64,000 nucleotides of DNA from Marsupella aquatica (Eukaryota > Marchantiophyta). Position 1 is the stretch's first letter. Each line of letters opens with the position of its first letter. The position numbers and the translations under genes were made by a program. The stretch is from the NCBI GenBank assembly GCA_973895155.1, contig OZ316899.1, forward strand, positions 4,154,001 to 4,218,000, read 5' to 3'. This document shows, in pieces, positions 32,264 to 42,371 of this stretch. The notes under the pieces are model-generated. The model saw only the letters and a program-made list of their open reading frames with translations, did no database searches and was not told where the DNA came from.

Positions 32264-32824
32264 ATGGTGCAGAAGTTCTTTGCAAATGTGCATTGTTGTT
32301 TCCTCCCGCTTGGTGAGGAGGAGAAGATGGTTCGAGGGTTCTTTTGCCGTGGAGGGCTTGTTGACAAGCTATGTACCTCACAGACCAATTTCTTGATTGC
32401 AAATACGTGGAAACAAGTTGTGGAGCACTTCAGTGACTATGGTGGCTTGATCAAGCATTTTGCTGAAACCGTGCATTTCATCTCTACTCGGTGGGTAGAG
32501 TGCTCCATTCTTGCCAACAGGCAGTTGGATCCAGGAGAGTTCTTGTTGCATCCGAGCAGTGATTGTGGTCTGGAAGATTTGCCCGAGGATGATGACGGTG
32601 AGGCCTACCCTCCCACCTTGTCTAAATGTGACCTGTCATCCACTAAAGTTCAGATTGCTATGTTTGATTACAAGGAAAGTTGTGCAGCCAAGGTGGAGGC
32701 TCAAAGGCTACAGGCCGGTGAAGCTGTTGTGCGGAAGAATTGGAATGCCAGCCAAAGGCGTGCTTCGTACAAGAAGAGGAAAGCGGACGAGGAGTACTAC
32801 TGGTCTGGAGAAGGGACTCTGTAA
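32264..32824 (+). CDS. Unknown protein in CACTA element
   Basis: An open frame of 186 codons that I do not recognise. The first half is ordered (FANVHCCFLPLGEEEKMVRG, NTWKQVVEHFSDYGGLIKHF, FISTRWVECSILANRQLDPG); the middle is acidic (LEDLPEDDDGEAYPP); the end is basic and Lys/Arg-rich (NWNASQRRASYKKRKADEEY), as in a DNA- or RNA-binding or nuclear protein. Its open state over 560 bp amid decayed sequence suggests it was or is coding. It may be an exon of a longer gene. It is the leftmost gene of the element, just inside the subterminal repeats. Confidence 0.45.
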   Translation: MVQKFFANVHCCFLPLGEEEKMVRGFFCRGGLVDKLCTSQTNFLIANTWKQVVEHFSDYGGLIKHFAETVHFISTRWVECSILANRQLDPGEFLLHPSSDCGLEDLPEDDDGEAYPPTLSKCDLSSTKVQIAMFDYKESCAAKVEAQRLQAGEAVVRKNWNASQRRASYKKRKADEEYYWSGEGTL

Positions 32825-34800
32825 ATCGAGAAAATAATTAAGTAGAATTAGTAGAGAAACATCAAGCGGAAGATAATAGATCAAGTATTTAAGGGGATCC
32901 GTGGCAGGTAGGAATAGCTTAGTAAGATGGCTGGGAGACTAACATTAGAAGGCACAAAATTTTTTGCTATATGGAGTAGTATTGGATTAGGGTTTTGCTA
33001 TGAAGGATGCGATACCAAGCTAGGAGACGACAGAGATTGCGCTCTGGGGGTGAAAGCAAGACAACAAAGGCAAACGGAAGAAGAACAATCGAATGTTTTC
33101 AGTAGGGATCGAGGCACTCATATGTGCAAGCTCGTAGGAGAGGGGAAGCCCATGTTCTGATTTATGATCCGCCTTAGGGAGGGAGACTGCCGAGTATGGA
33201 ATGAAGCAGGGCAGCAGCTTTTCGGCATGAATGGTGAAACTTTCCAACAACAGTTGACTACTCAAGAAGCAGTTGAAGAATTTTGCAGGGGAATCATGTC
33301 ATCAAAGTGGAACTTGATGTTGGGACGAGAACTTGATCAACGGCAACGTCACTGCTGGAGGCTAATTGCCGTTGAACGAGTAATCATTTTCTAGAACTTT
33401 AGTGAACCAGAAGATCCATTGAATGTCTATCATGTGACATCAGAATTGAGAAACTTAACCATTGGCAGTTCAGAAACCACGGCTTCAACCACCAATTGCT
33501 TACACAGATGTTCGATGCAATAGTCTCAGTTAAACAGAGTATACCAATCGGGAACTACAGATTGCGATTTAGTAACCGCAAAACAGCAGTTTATTAACTG
33601 CTATGCAGTTGTGTTCGATTAGTAAGTTAGATAACCATTTTGTTAGTCAGGCAGTTGGAAACCGATAATTTTGCCGGAAGATAGTATTTAAGGCAGGCAA
33701 GAGCGTAGAACAGGGTGTCACTTTTGCAATAGGTAATCTGATTGAAAGGCGAAGCCAGACTTTCCTTAAGATGATCAGTAGATCTATTTAAGTGTTCCCT
33801 ACTCAGATGTGAGTAGAATTTTGATGTTGAGAAGTAAAGAAATCATTACGGCACAACCTGATGAATTGTTCTTGGATGAGCCCATTGTTGAGAGAGTCTA
33901 CCGGAAGAGATAGTGATTGATTGCGAGAGTAAGAACTAAGAGTGAATGGATTCAGAAATTGAGGAGAGGGAAAATTAAAGAGAAGATTGAGTAAAACAAT
34001 CGGAATTATAAAGAAAGTTAAATCTGTTGAAGTTATAAACCAAGGATTAGATAGAAGTATGTTAAGACGGTCATATTCCGACCGCAGGAATGAATGAAGA
34101 TTAATTCACTCAGAGTGAACACGTTGAGGAGTAACACCTTGCAGAATCAAACCAACAGACAACTCATAAGTAGTGGAGTTTGGCTGAAGTGTGTGTGTGT
34201 TTCGAGAATGACAATCTAATTGTCATACACCTGCAGCATAATGGAGTAATCATTGAATTGGCATTCTACTTATGAATAGCCTTTCTTGATCTACTTCGTA
34301 GCATAAGTAATTGATCGAACTCCTGGTGGGAGCATCAATGAGACAATTGGATCTAATCAGATCACAATCACTGGAAGCATGAATACTAACAACGAGGATA
34401 GGAAGAATTCCTCACTAATTAGGCTTAGGCCAATTGAATTGTGGATCTGTTTGATTGGTTCGCACCTAATTACTTGTCGGCTAAGGGAAGAGAGTATTCC
34501 AATTTGTATTTTCACTTATCGTGAGTGGTGTGGATTTATAGAAATTATATACAGGGAAGGATAGTATTAATTGAGTCGATCGTACCCAGGAAGTGGAAAG
34601 AAGAAGTAGACATTGAAGAACATTCAGCGGAAATTACAGGTTCAAAGTATGAAAATGATTTACTAGATTACCCTGTTGTTGGACAATTAATCGGTTAATA
34701 CAAAAGTGAATGAATAGAGAAGGGTTATGTTGAGTTAATCGTAGGGAAGAATTAGTGTTTAACAGACTCATTAATCAACATCAGTCTGGAGGGAGGGTGT
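32825..34800. other. AT-rich region without recognised gene
   Basis: No frame here resembles a known protein; short frames such as 33164-33394 are not convincing. GGAGGGAGGGTGTAGAGGG at 34788-34806 looks like a purine tract before an LTR start, so a decayed retroelement fragment is possible, but I see no second LTR. Confidence 0.35.
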
Positions 34801-35749
34801 AGAGGGATGACCATGACTCATGTACGCTACATTTGCAGTAGAAAGGATGGTAGAGCTATTGTGTATCTCTATTTGGTCTATGTGCAACAATAAACACATC
34901 CATGAGTGCTATTTGTCGCAACAATTGTGTGGTTTGAATGTTGTATCTTTTTCCTGTGATTAACGTTGAAGAAAGTTTAGTACGTTGACTGAAACGTCGT
35001 ATCTAAATTATTAACGTCATTCTACTCGAGGTAATATATTTTTGTCGCGCCATACATCATTAAGAATGTCGATTTTATCGTGTTACGAAGTATAGAACGA
35101 CGTTATTAATCCCTTATAACGTCGGCTGATGGTTTGGTACACGATGTTAACTCCCGTTATGTCAAATTTGCGTAGCTATAAATGACATTAGAGTATTTGG
35201 CATCGACATAAAATTGGTCGGACAACGTTAATGACAGTTATCCCTTGTAGTAGAAGGCCGAGGGATCATGTCCATAAATGTATGGTTGTTACTTGTTTCT
35301 TTACCAAGTGATTAACAAGCCCATCCCACTCTCCAAATTGACAGATGCCTAGGCCATGAAATATGTCTATTTATATGCAAATCGTGACAACAGTCAATAC
35401 AAATGGGGATAGTGAGTCTATCATGTCAATCCTCATTGTCTACAATAGTTGATGGCATGAAGCCCTTCCTACGGCGTGGAAAGATGGGAATCACAATGGA
35501 CCATCAATGATGTTCTGTACATCAATGGGAATGAATGTAGGGCCATGCACTGCAAGGAGCCCCTCCATGCGCTCCAAGGCCCATATGCGAAATGATGCAT
35601 GAACACGGTCTTGTGCTGCCCCTATCCGCTGCTGCTCCACCCATGCCCTACAAGTACTGGGTCACATATACATTAGATCCCAATTTGTGCCAACAACCTT
35701 GAATGTACATTTTAAATCTAAGTAGGACTCAACATGAAGGATTACGTCC
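34801..35749. repeat. Internal ACGT-motif cluster after TNP2 gene
   Basis: 34960-35260 has a dense set of AACGTC, GACGTT, ACGTCG and CGATGTTAA words like those of the element ends. It lies just beyond the 3' end of the TNP2-like gene. The remainder to 35749 contains no recognised gene. Confidence 0.55.
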
Positions 35750-37749
35750 CTACCTATACAACTCTCTCCAATCTGACATCTCGGTGCGGTTCTCCAACAC
35801 ATAATTGTGGATCTGTCGGCGAAAAATGTCATCATGTAATGATCGCTTCTTTGACGCGCCCATCACTCGCAACCCACCATTGTCATCATCTTGTGCCTCT
35901 TCCCAAGCTATGGGAGCTTGTGTGTCCAAACTCCCTATCACCCCGCTTGAGTAGAACAGGCACTCTGACATAATATACCATGTTGCCATACTTTCCTCTG
36001 GTCGAGCGGGTTGGTGCACCCGAGACTTTAGCACTTTCATGAACCGCTCTACCCAATACATCCACCGCGCATGCACTGGACCAGCAATGGCTACCTCATC
36101 CACCAGATGACATAGCAAATGCAACTGCATGTCAAAAATACATGGGGGAAACACCTTCTCCATATTGCACATAACACGGGCAGACCGTTCCCTCATCTCG
36201 GGAATCTCACTCTCCTTTATTTCCTTGGCGTATACCCACGTGTAAGGGGTACTCAAGATTTTGTCAAATTATTAGTATGATAAACATATGCAATGATCAC
36301 ATCATAAATATATGCCAACAAGACTATGCTAACCTGAAAATGGAGCACAACTCATATACTGTATGTCGGAGTAGGCGTCGCTCTCTAGAATCATCACAAC
36401 AACGCAAGACAACAGGTAACACATGCTGAATCAACTTGTGATAATCGTGAGACTTCAAGCCTATTGGGGGTATGTGGGCTTCCCTTGTAGTGCACCCACG
36501 GAAGCCGGCTCCGTAATGGCTAGGGAACTTCATTTCACATATCATCCCGTTCATCTCCTTCAAAATCTGTTTTGGCAAAACCCAAGGAGCAGGTGGCTTC
36601 TCCCCATCTTGAGTTATCCAACAACTCTTGACCACTCCAACCTGCTTTGCATCCTCTTGGACCCCGCAAGTATCATTCATCCCATAAATGTGCTTCACCA
36701 GGTTCTTGGCAACATTTACTCCAATATGCATGGGGTCCAACAACCATCGGATCTGGAGCCTCTACAAGATGAAGAACCAGGTTTTGCTAGTGAGAAACTC
36801 ACAAATAGAATACTACAAGTCACTAACTTAATCTGATTTTACTTACCCTCCAATAAGGCAAGTCCCACAAAGCTGAGTGACGATTGACACCACAGTGCTT
36901 AGGTTGAAGTAACTTTGCCTCCACTTTCTCCGCCATTTGAATTTGACCCTCAGCTGAAGGCCCATTGGGACATGGCCTAAACTCAGTCTTAGCCCAATGT
37001 GTGGTGTTATGTCGCAATATATCATCCATTGGCAAACGAACCCTATTTCCCTCATATGTGGTTTTGTGCAGTCGCTTAAAGTATCTCCCATGCAACTCAG
37101 GACCACATGAAGGGCAAGCTGAATAACCGGCCACTTTCAAGCCAAATATTGTGCCCATACCTGTCAATGACATTTAAAACATTGTCACATGCAATAGAAC
37201 CATGCACAATGTATGTCTCAATTATTTCTATGACTGAGAATTACCTGGACCATCCGTGGTGCAATGGGTGGTCATTGCTCTCATATTAAATGTCCTCCCA
37301 TTATCCGGTGTACGAGTCACATCTGTGGTCACTACCCCAAACTCCCATAGCTTCTACAACTCTTCATAAGCTGGAGCCAAACAAATGTCTGGATTCTTAC
37401 AGGCCTGAGGACCCGGAATGATAGCAAGGAGGAGAACATGACCCTTCTTCATCGCCAACCATGGAGGGATATTTTGATTGAGCAAAAGAACTGGCCATAT
37501 GGACTTAGGCTTCCGTCGTTGCTTGTATGGGTTTACCCCATCTATTGCTAACCCCAATCAAACGTTCCTTGGCTCCCTAGAAAAATCCGGCCAAGTGCTG
37601 TCGATGTGCTCCCATGCTTGACTATCGTGATGATACCGCATAATCCCTGGTGGAGATTTGTTCTCAGCATGCCACGTTTGAAGTGCTGATAAATGTTTCC
37701 ATCGATAAAGATGCTATAGTCGGGGTGTGATCGGGAAATACCTGAAGAC

Positions 37750-38099
37750 CTGCCATAAACAGTGTTACAACCATCACTTCGACATTAAATCAAATTTAAC
37801 ATCGTCTCACACGATGTAAATACACCCGTACAACGTAACATACGACGTAAAGTTTCTCAGCAATGTTAGTAACGTCGGCTACTTCATTTTACATCTTAAT
37901 AAACGACATAAATATATGTCTACCATGTAACAGACGACATAAAAAACTAATTGGTCATTTGGAGACGTAAGTTACATCTTTAGAAAGGATGTACGTGTGC
38001 ATACGTCATAAATGACGAGGAAAATGGGCAAAACTATGTTTAAATAATTGAAACAACATTCTATCAAACATAACACCGCCAGGAGGAGGAGGACATCAC
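37750..38099 (-). repeat. TNP2 intron with ACGT-motif cluster
   Basis: Between exon 2 (donor GTGATG) and exon 3 (acceptor CAG). The intron has AACATCGTC, CAACGTAACATACGACGT, AACGTCGGC and GACGTAAGTTACATC words, as at the element ends. Confidence 0.6.
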
Positions 38100-38408
38100 C
38101 TTCTCTAGGATGTTTTCGTTGATGGTATCCGGTCGGTACCGTGGAAGCTTACATTGTGCCTCTGGGCACTCTGTATGCTCAGAGTATGTCCCTCTGTACA
38201 TGATGCAACCACTTGGACACATGTGGATAGTCTCTAAAGTCAATCCAATTGAGGTTAACAACTTCTTAGCTTCCCTCACACACCCAGGGAGAGTGTTTGG
38301 TTGGGGCAAGAGTTTTTTGTGGAAAGCTGGAATAGTGCATCTGTATGGACGTCTAAAGTGTTGAAAACTCCCTGCAAATTCAACATATTCAACAAAGTGG
38401 CACCCAAC

Positions 38409-39967
38409 CTGATTTGTGAAACCAGGGAATTGTATGCAATTAGTTTGAGGCATGACATTGGGTGTGGTAAGTAATGGTCGACACATTCACTAGCTAGTTG
38501 GGCTGGGGCATGTGAGACCTCTAAAAAACCAAAAAACAATAAATTTATGGTAGTGGAGTGCTTTCTCCCTTAGTCCAAGGTAGATCAAGAGTTAAAATAG
38601 TAGTTAGAGAAGGTTTATATGGCCTCTTATGAGTTTTTGGACTTAAAAATATATATTTTTGAAATGATGACACCATTTCAGGAATCCTCCGACCAAAACT
38701 AGACCTTACTTGGGCAAGAAAATATATGTTCTAAAAATAATAATTTGGCTTAGGGTTGAGGAGTTATAGCTATAAATAAATTTTCATACCAAAATATACG
38801 GAAAATATCTTATAGCAATGGATAGGAAAATAATTCAAGCCATTATATTTTCAGATTTCCAAGATATTAGAGAAAAGGTAAAAACATGAAATTACCATAG
38901 TCAAAAGTTAACTAGGTAGGTAGGTGGCAAAGACTTCACCAATTGACCGAGCTACTTGGTCCTTGGTCCTTGGTGGGCTATCTACTACCTGGTCCTTGGT
39001 CCTTGGTGGGCTATCTACTACCTTGTCCTTGGTCCTTGGTGGGCTATCTACTACCTAGTCCTTGGTCCTTGGTCCTTGGTGGGCTACCTGGTCTTTGGTC
39101 TTTGGTCTTTGTGGACTTGGGCCTTGGTGCACACCACTATTTTGGACTTTGTGGGGTAGTAGCCTAGTAGGAATTGTATAAGAAGTGAAGTTTTCCTTGA
39201 GGCCAATGTCCATTCTTCCATTGTGTTCTTGCACATACTTGCTCTAGCTTGAGGAGTAGTGCTTGGATGGGGAGTTTGTGCCATGTATGAACCTCATTGT
39301 GTGTGTAGTAAAATGCTTTTACTTTGAAACCACACCTTGATGTGTACATGCACCTATGTTGAAGGAAGCTAGGTTGTTGATTGTGTTCCAATGGAGAAGT
39401 GGATGAAGATATAAGGCCTTGGCATTTGTTATGTTGAAGTTGAGAGGTGGAAGATTGTGCATTTTGAAGTTGTGTTATTAATAGTGTTTTGTTAGTGATA
39501 AGAGAAAGCTTAGACATTGAGTTGGTCACAAACTAGAGATGTGTGGTTGAAGATCTTGGGCAGGAGCTTGAGGCGAGTCAAGACTCATCGATTAGACTTG
39601 GGGATGAAAGAAGTTTAAGTGAGTACTAAGGTCATTGATTAGGGTAGGGAAGGAAGATGGTTCATAGGTGACAGCTATGAATATTTGGGTTTTATGGGAG
39701 AAGGATGAGAGTTGAGAGTGTGTGAGTTGAAGGTAGTTTCAAGCAGAATCTACACTTGTGGTGGTGGAAACCAAACTACCTATTAGTGTGAGTATTTTGA
39801 CATGATAGCAATAAATGCCCGAGGAGGACCCCCCAATAGGACCTGGTTGACATTAAAGGACAGTATTATAAGATATTTAGTGGTAAATAACTCATTAGTT
39901 CTCATGCAAGTTGTTGACAGGGCATACCCTCAACTTCATGTGGATACTATTCAATCATGAGACTTAC
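38409..39967 (-). other. Long TNP2 intron with 33-bp tandem repeat
   Basis: A 1.56-kb intron between a GTAAGT donor and a CAG acceptor. At 38957-39085 the 33-bp unit with TGGTCCTTGGTCCTTGGTGG and GCTATCTACTACC is repeated three times, then degenerates. No gene was recognised. Confidence 0.6.
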
Positions 39968-40430
39968 CGTGATGATGGAGAATCCAGGAAGAGTGGAGTT
40001 CTGGCTTCCATTTCCAACTGGTCCCAATCTTCCTGGTCTACTTCCATGGTAGGCCTCTCACCCTGAGGTGCATGTGGTCCAAAGTGAACGTCCACAAGGT
40101 GGGAAAAAGCTTCCTCTTGAAGAATGGGTGCATCCCCCTCATCTCCATCGTCCTCATCAAATTCTCCATCATATGCATCATGGTACTCCTCATGGTCACT
40201 ATCCCCCTCAGCATCTTCCTCATCAGAAAAGTGCAGAGTGGCACGTAGGTGAAAGTCACATGCTGACATTGTCATCATGGATGGGTGAGGTGTAGGGGTA
40301 ATGTATGCACCATCCTACAATTGTTAAAATAATTATTTAATACAACATTATAATCAAACAAATAATACAATATGATTTAATGCAATATGCAACAATGGGT
40401 CCATATATTCTGAATATATCATGTCGATCC

Positions 40431-41270
40431 TCAATGCCAATCATAATCTACAAAAATCTCTTCCCCTACTTGAATGGTGCGGCTAGCATGGGTCAAGATG
40501 TAACGAGTACAAGCCTGTGGCAAACGAGGGTGGGTCTGGTCATGGTACTCATGCCACTCAGCGTTTGGCCTAAAACCTAAACGCCAACAACCCACAATGC
40601 TATTGATGTAACCTGCCAAGTTTCCAGTGCGGGGTGGATAACCATCCATCTGAGCATACCTAGGGTCTAGCTTGATAGACATGCCCTATCAACCAAAGGT
40701 TGGACATTGTTGAGACAAGATGCGCCATCGCTGTGCACAATACTTTGGCCCAAAGAATGGAAAGAGCTGAGGCAAGTCCTTGGGCTCACAATCAACAGGG
40801 ACCACAATATCTACAAGTGCAAATAATCCTAATCCTACGTTAGGGCCCAATGTGGAGGGAAGGAGGACCCAAGGGCGACCCCAGACTATGATAGGCTCCC
40901 TGATTGGAAGGTCCAATGGGAGCCCAAATTGGGTAGGGAATGAGTCCTTTATGATGTCCAAGGCTCTCCCACGTACGTAACTCTCTCGGTTCCCGGGCAC
41001 TAGATGCATCAAGAAAAGGGCAACGGGGTGGCCTCATCCTAGTCAGACAAGACTCCAACGACCGTGGTCTAGTACTGACCACTACTCCCCTCTCAATAGG
41101 GTGCACCCGTGCCACCCTCACCCTATCAAATACACGGTCTATTGCCCGTAAGGTGGCATCTAGTGCCGATGGGGGGACTAGTGCTGAGAGCGCTCGACGT
41201 GCAACCTCTCTCATGCAGTCCTTAGGGGGAGACCGTACAATAAGAATCTGTTCCACATGTATGCAACAAA
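40431..41270 (-). CDS. SET-domain protein in CACTA element
   Basis: Minus-strand frames hold the two halves of a SET domain, the fold that transfers methyl groups from S-adenosylmethionine to lysines of histones and other proteins. The N-terminal half (40689-41012) has VLLPSTLGPNVGLGLFALVD then LFPFFGPKY; the C-terminal half (40431-40682) has GNLAGYINSIVG, NAEWHEY and ILTHASRTIQVGEEIFVDYD, which fit the G-x-I-N, N-A-E and G-E-E-x-x-x-D-Y motifs. The halves share a frame but two adjacent stops (TGA TAG, about 40683-40691) separate them. Upstream sequence to a CAG acceptor near 41270 is in another frame. It could be its own gene or an upstream part of the transposase transcript. The fold assignment is from motifs only. 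Confidence 0.62.
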
Positions 41271-41372
41271 ATTTCAGAAAGTGAGAAACATGAACATTGC
41301 TCAAGAAGCCAACCTACCCCAACCTAGTAAAAGTTAAAGTTACTCAAAATGGTTGTGCAAAAGGATAAAACT

Positions 41373-41546
41373 TACCTCTGGTGTCGGTGGAACATAACGA
41401 CCGTGGATCCCTAAGTGGCTAACAATGGTAGTGCTCTCGTGAGATACAATGCCCTTGCATCGTCTACAAGGGCAAGGCATCTTACGGACTGGTCCAATAC
41501 CACAAAGAGCAGCCATGGCCTCTCCAAACCCCTCTTCCACTGGCAA
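41373..41546 (-). CDS. Exon resembling transposase-associated Cys domain
   Basis: Reads GPVRKMPCPCRRCKGIVSHE, then STTIVSHLGIHGRYVPPTPE and a clean GTAAGT donor (41372 downward). The CPCxxC then HL spacing resembles the domain at the N-terminus of plant TNP2-type transposases. Here it is separated from the acidic TNP2 exon by the SET gene, which suggests one long transcript (Cys domain, SET, TNP2) or shuffled exons. Confidence 0.5.
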
Positions 41547-41651
41547 AGGTGAGCTGTATGCCTGGGGCTCACGTGACCACCGGCGACAGTGTGACCAATG
41601 ACGGCGGCTCCTCTCTCTCCTTCCGTCCTTGTGACTGGGACGGTGATGACG

Positions 41652-41972
41652 TCAAGATCCACTAGTCGTCCTCCGGGGCAATGACTCACGACCCCTGCTC
41701 TCTGGTGAATAATCCCTCCTTTGCGGCGAATAATCCCTCCTATCCAGTGAGTCATCCCTCCACCTATCCGGCATATAGTCCCTCCTCCTAACCAGCGAAT
41801 GATCCCTCCTCCTATCCGGCAAATAGTATCTACCCCTATCACGATGCCAGTATCTGGAGCCAAGACTCGTATCCCCATCATCTCTCTTATCGGAGAGAGA
41901 GTCCGATGCATAGATCACCATGCCCTGCAACAAATTGAACCGTCTTTGATTAATGTGTAGGGAAGGATCCAT
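41652..41972 (-). CDS. Arg/Asp-rich repeat protein or exon
   Basis: A 106-codon frame with an imperfect repeat of RRDYSP/RRDDSL/RRRDYMPD type, with matching DNA repeats of about 30 bp at 41690-41850. Such RD/RS-rich segments are common in nuclear and RNA-associated proteins. It is probably the first exon of the minus-strand gene set; the ATG at 41970 gives MDPSLHINQRRFNLLQGMV. Function unknown. Confidence 0.4.
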   Translation of the reverse strand: MDPSLHINQRRFNLLQGMVIYASDSLSDKRDDGDTSLGSRYWHRDRGRYYLPDRRRDHSLVRRRDYMPDRWRDDSLDRRDYSPQRRDYSPESRGRESLPRRTTSGS

Positions 41973-42371
41973 ACCCTAAACATACCACACAAACCCTAAC
42001 CCTAAAGTACAATGCCATACAGTACGTTACAAGGCTAACAGTCATTTTTCAAAGAAACCCTAACATTTAATGTCGTCAATGGACCCGCAAACAACGACCC
42101 TTAAAACACGAAGGACGACGTTTATCTAGATTAACGTTGTTATGTACGAGGTATTATGTATGTCGGTTTAGGTAACCACGTTTATAACGACGTAAAATTA
42201 GGAAATTGGCGGATCCGCGAGGTTAGGCATCCCCGGTCATTTCCTTTGGGAAACATCGGGGGAGTATCAAGGGATTGTTTGAATGTGACTCACATTTGAC
42301 ATTCCCCACCTCTAGTCCTTACCTCTCCTTGCCTCCTCTACCTCACATAATCGCTCACAGAATAGTCTGCC
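41973..42371. promoter_or_regulatory. Divergent intergenic region of CACTA element
   Basis: Separates the minus-strand transposase set from the plus-strand TnpA-like gene. 42060-42200 contains AACGACC, GACGACGTTTATC, TTAACGTTGTTATGTACG and AACGACGTAAAATT words like the terminal ones. It is a good candidate bidirectional promoter controlled by the element's own protein. Confidence 0.45.

Larger units (their letters stand above)
35750..40315 (-). pseudogene. TNP2-like CACTA transposase, six exons
   Basis: Likely exons (minus): 39968-40315, 38100-38408, 37245-37749, 36847-37160, 36334-36752, 35750-36252, nearly all with GT-AG borders. Exon 1 has a possible start at 40276 and a strongly acidic part ending EARTPLFLDSPSSR. 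Then LGATLLNMLNLQGVFNTLDV, PGCVREAKKLLTSIGL and the Cys motif IHMCPSGCIMYRG. Exon 3 has VFRYFPITPRL, SQAWEHIDSTWPDFSREPRN, GLAIDGVNPYKQ and LLAIIPGP; exon 4 the GYSACPSCGPELHGR zinc-like motif; exon 5 LLDPMHIGVNVAKNLVKHIY; exon 6 the DUF4218-type end (CIFDMQLHLLCHLVDEVA, ARWMYWVERFMKVLKSRV). These follow plant TNP2 in order. Three stops in exon 3 (TAG, TGA, TAG) and a frame change in an A6 run in exon 2 disable it. Confidence 0.88.

Noticed and set aside
38943-39167. Trp-rich repeat protein on the plus strand
   Set aside because: It arises from the 33-bp tandem repeat inside a TNP2 intron; no start context or homology.
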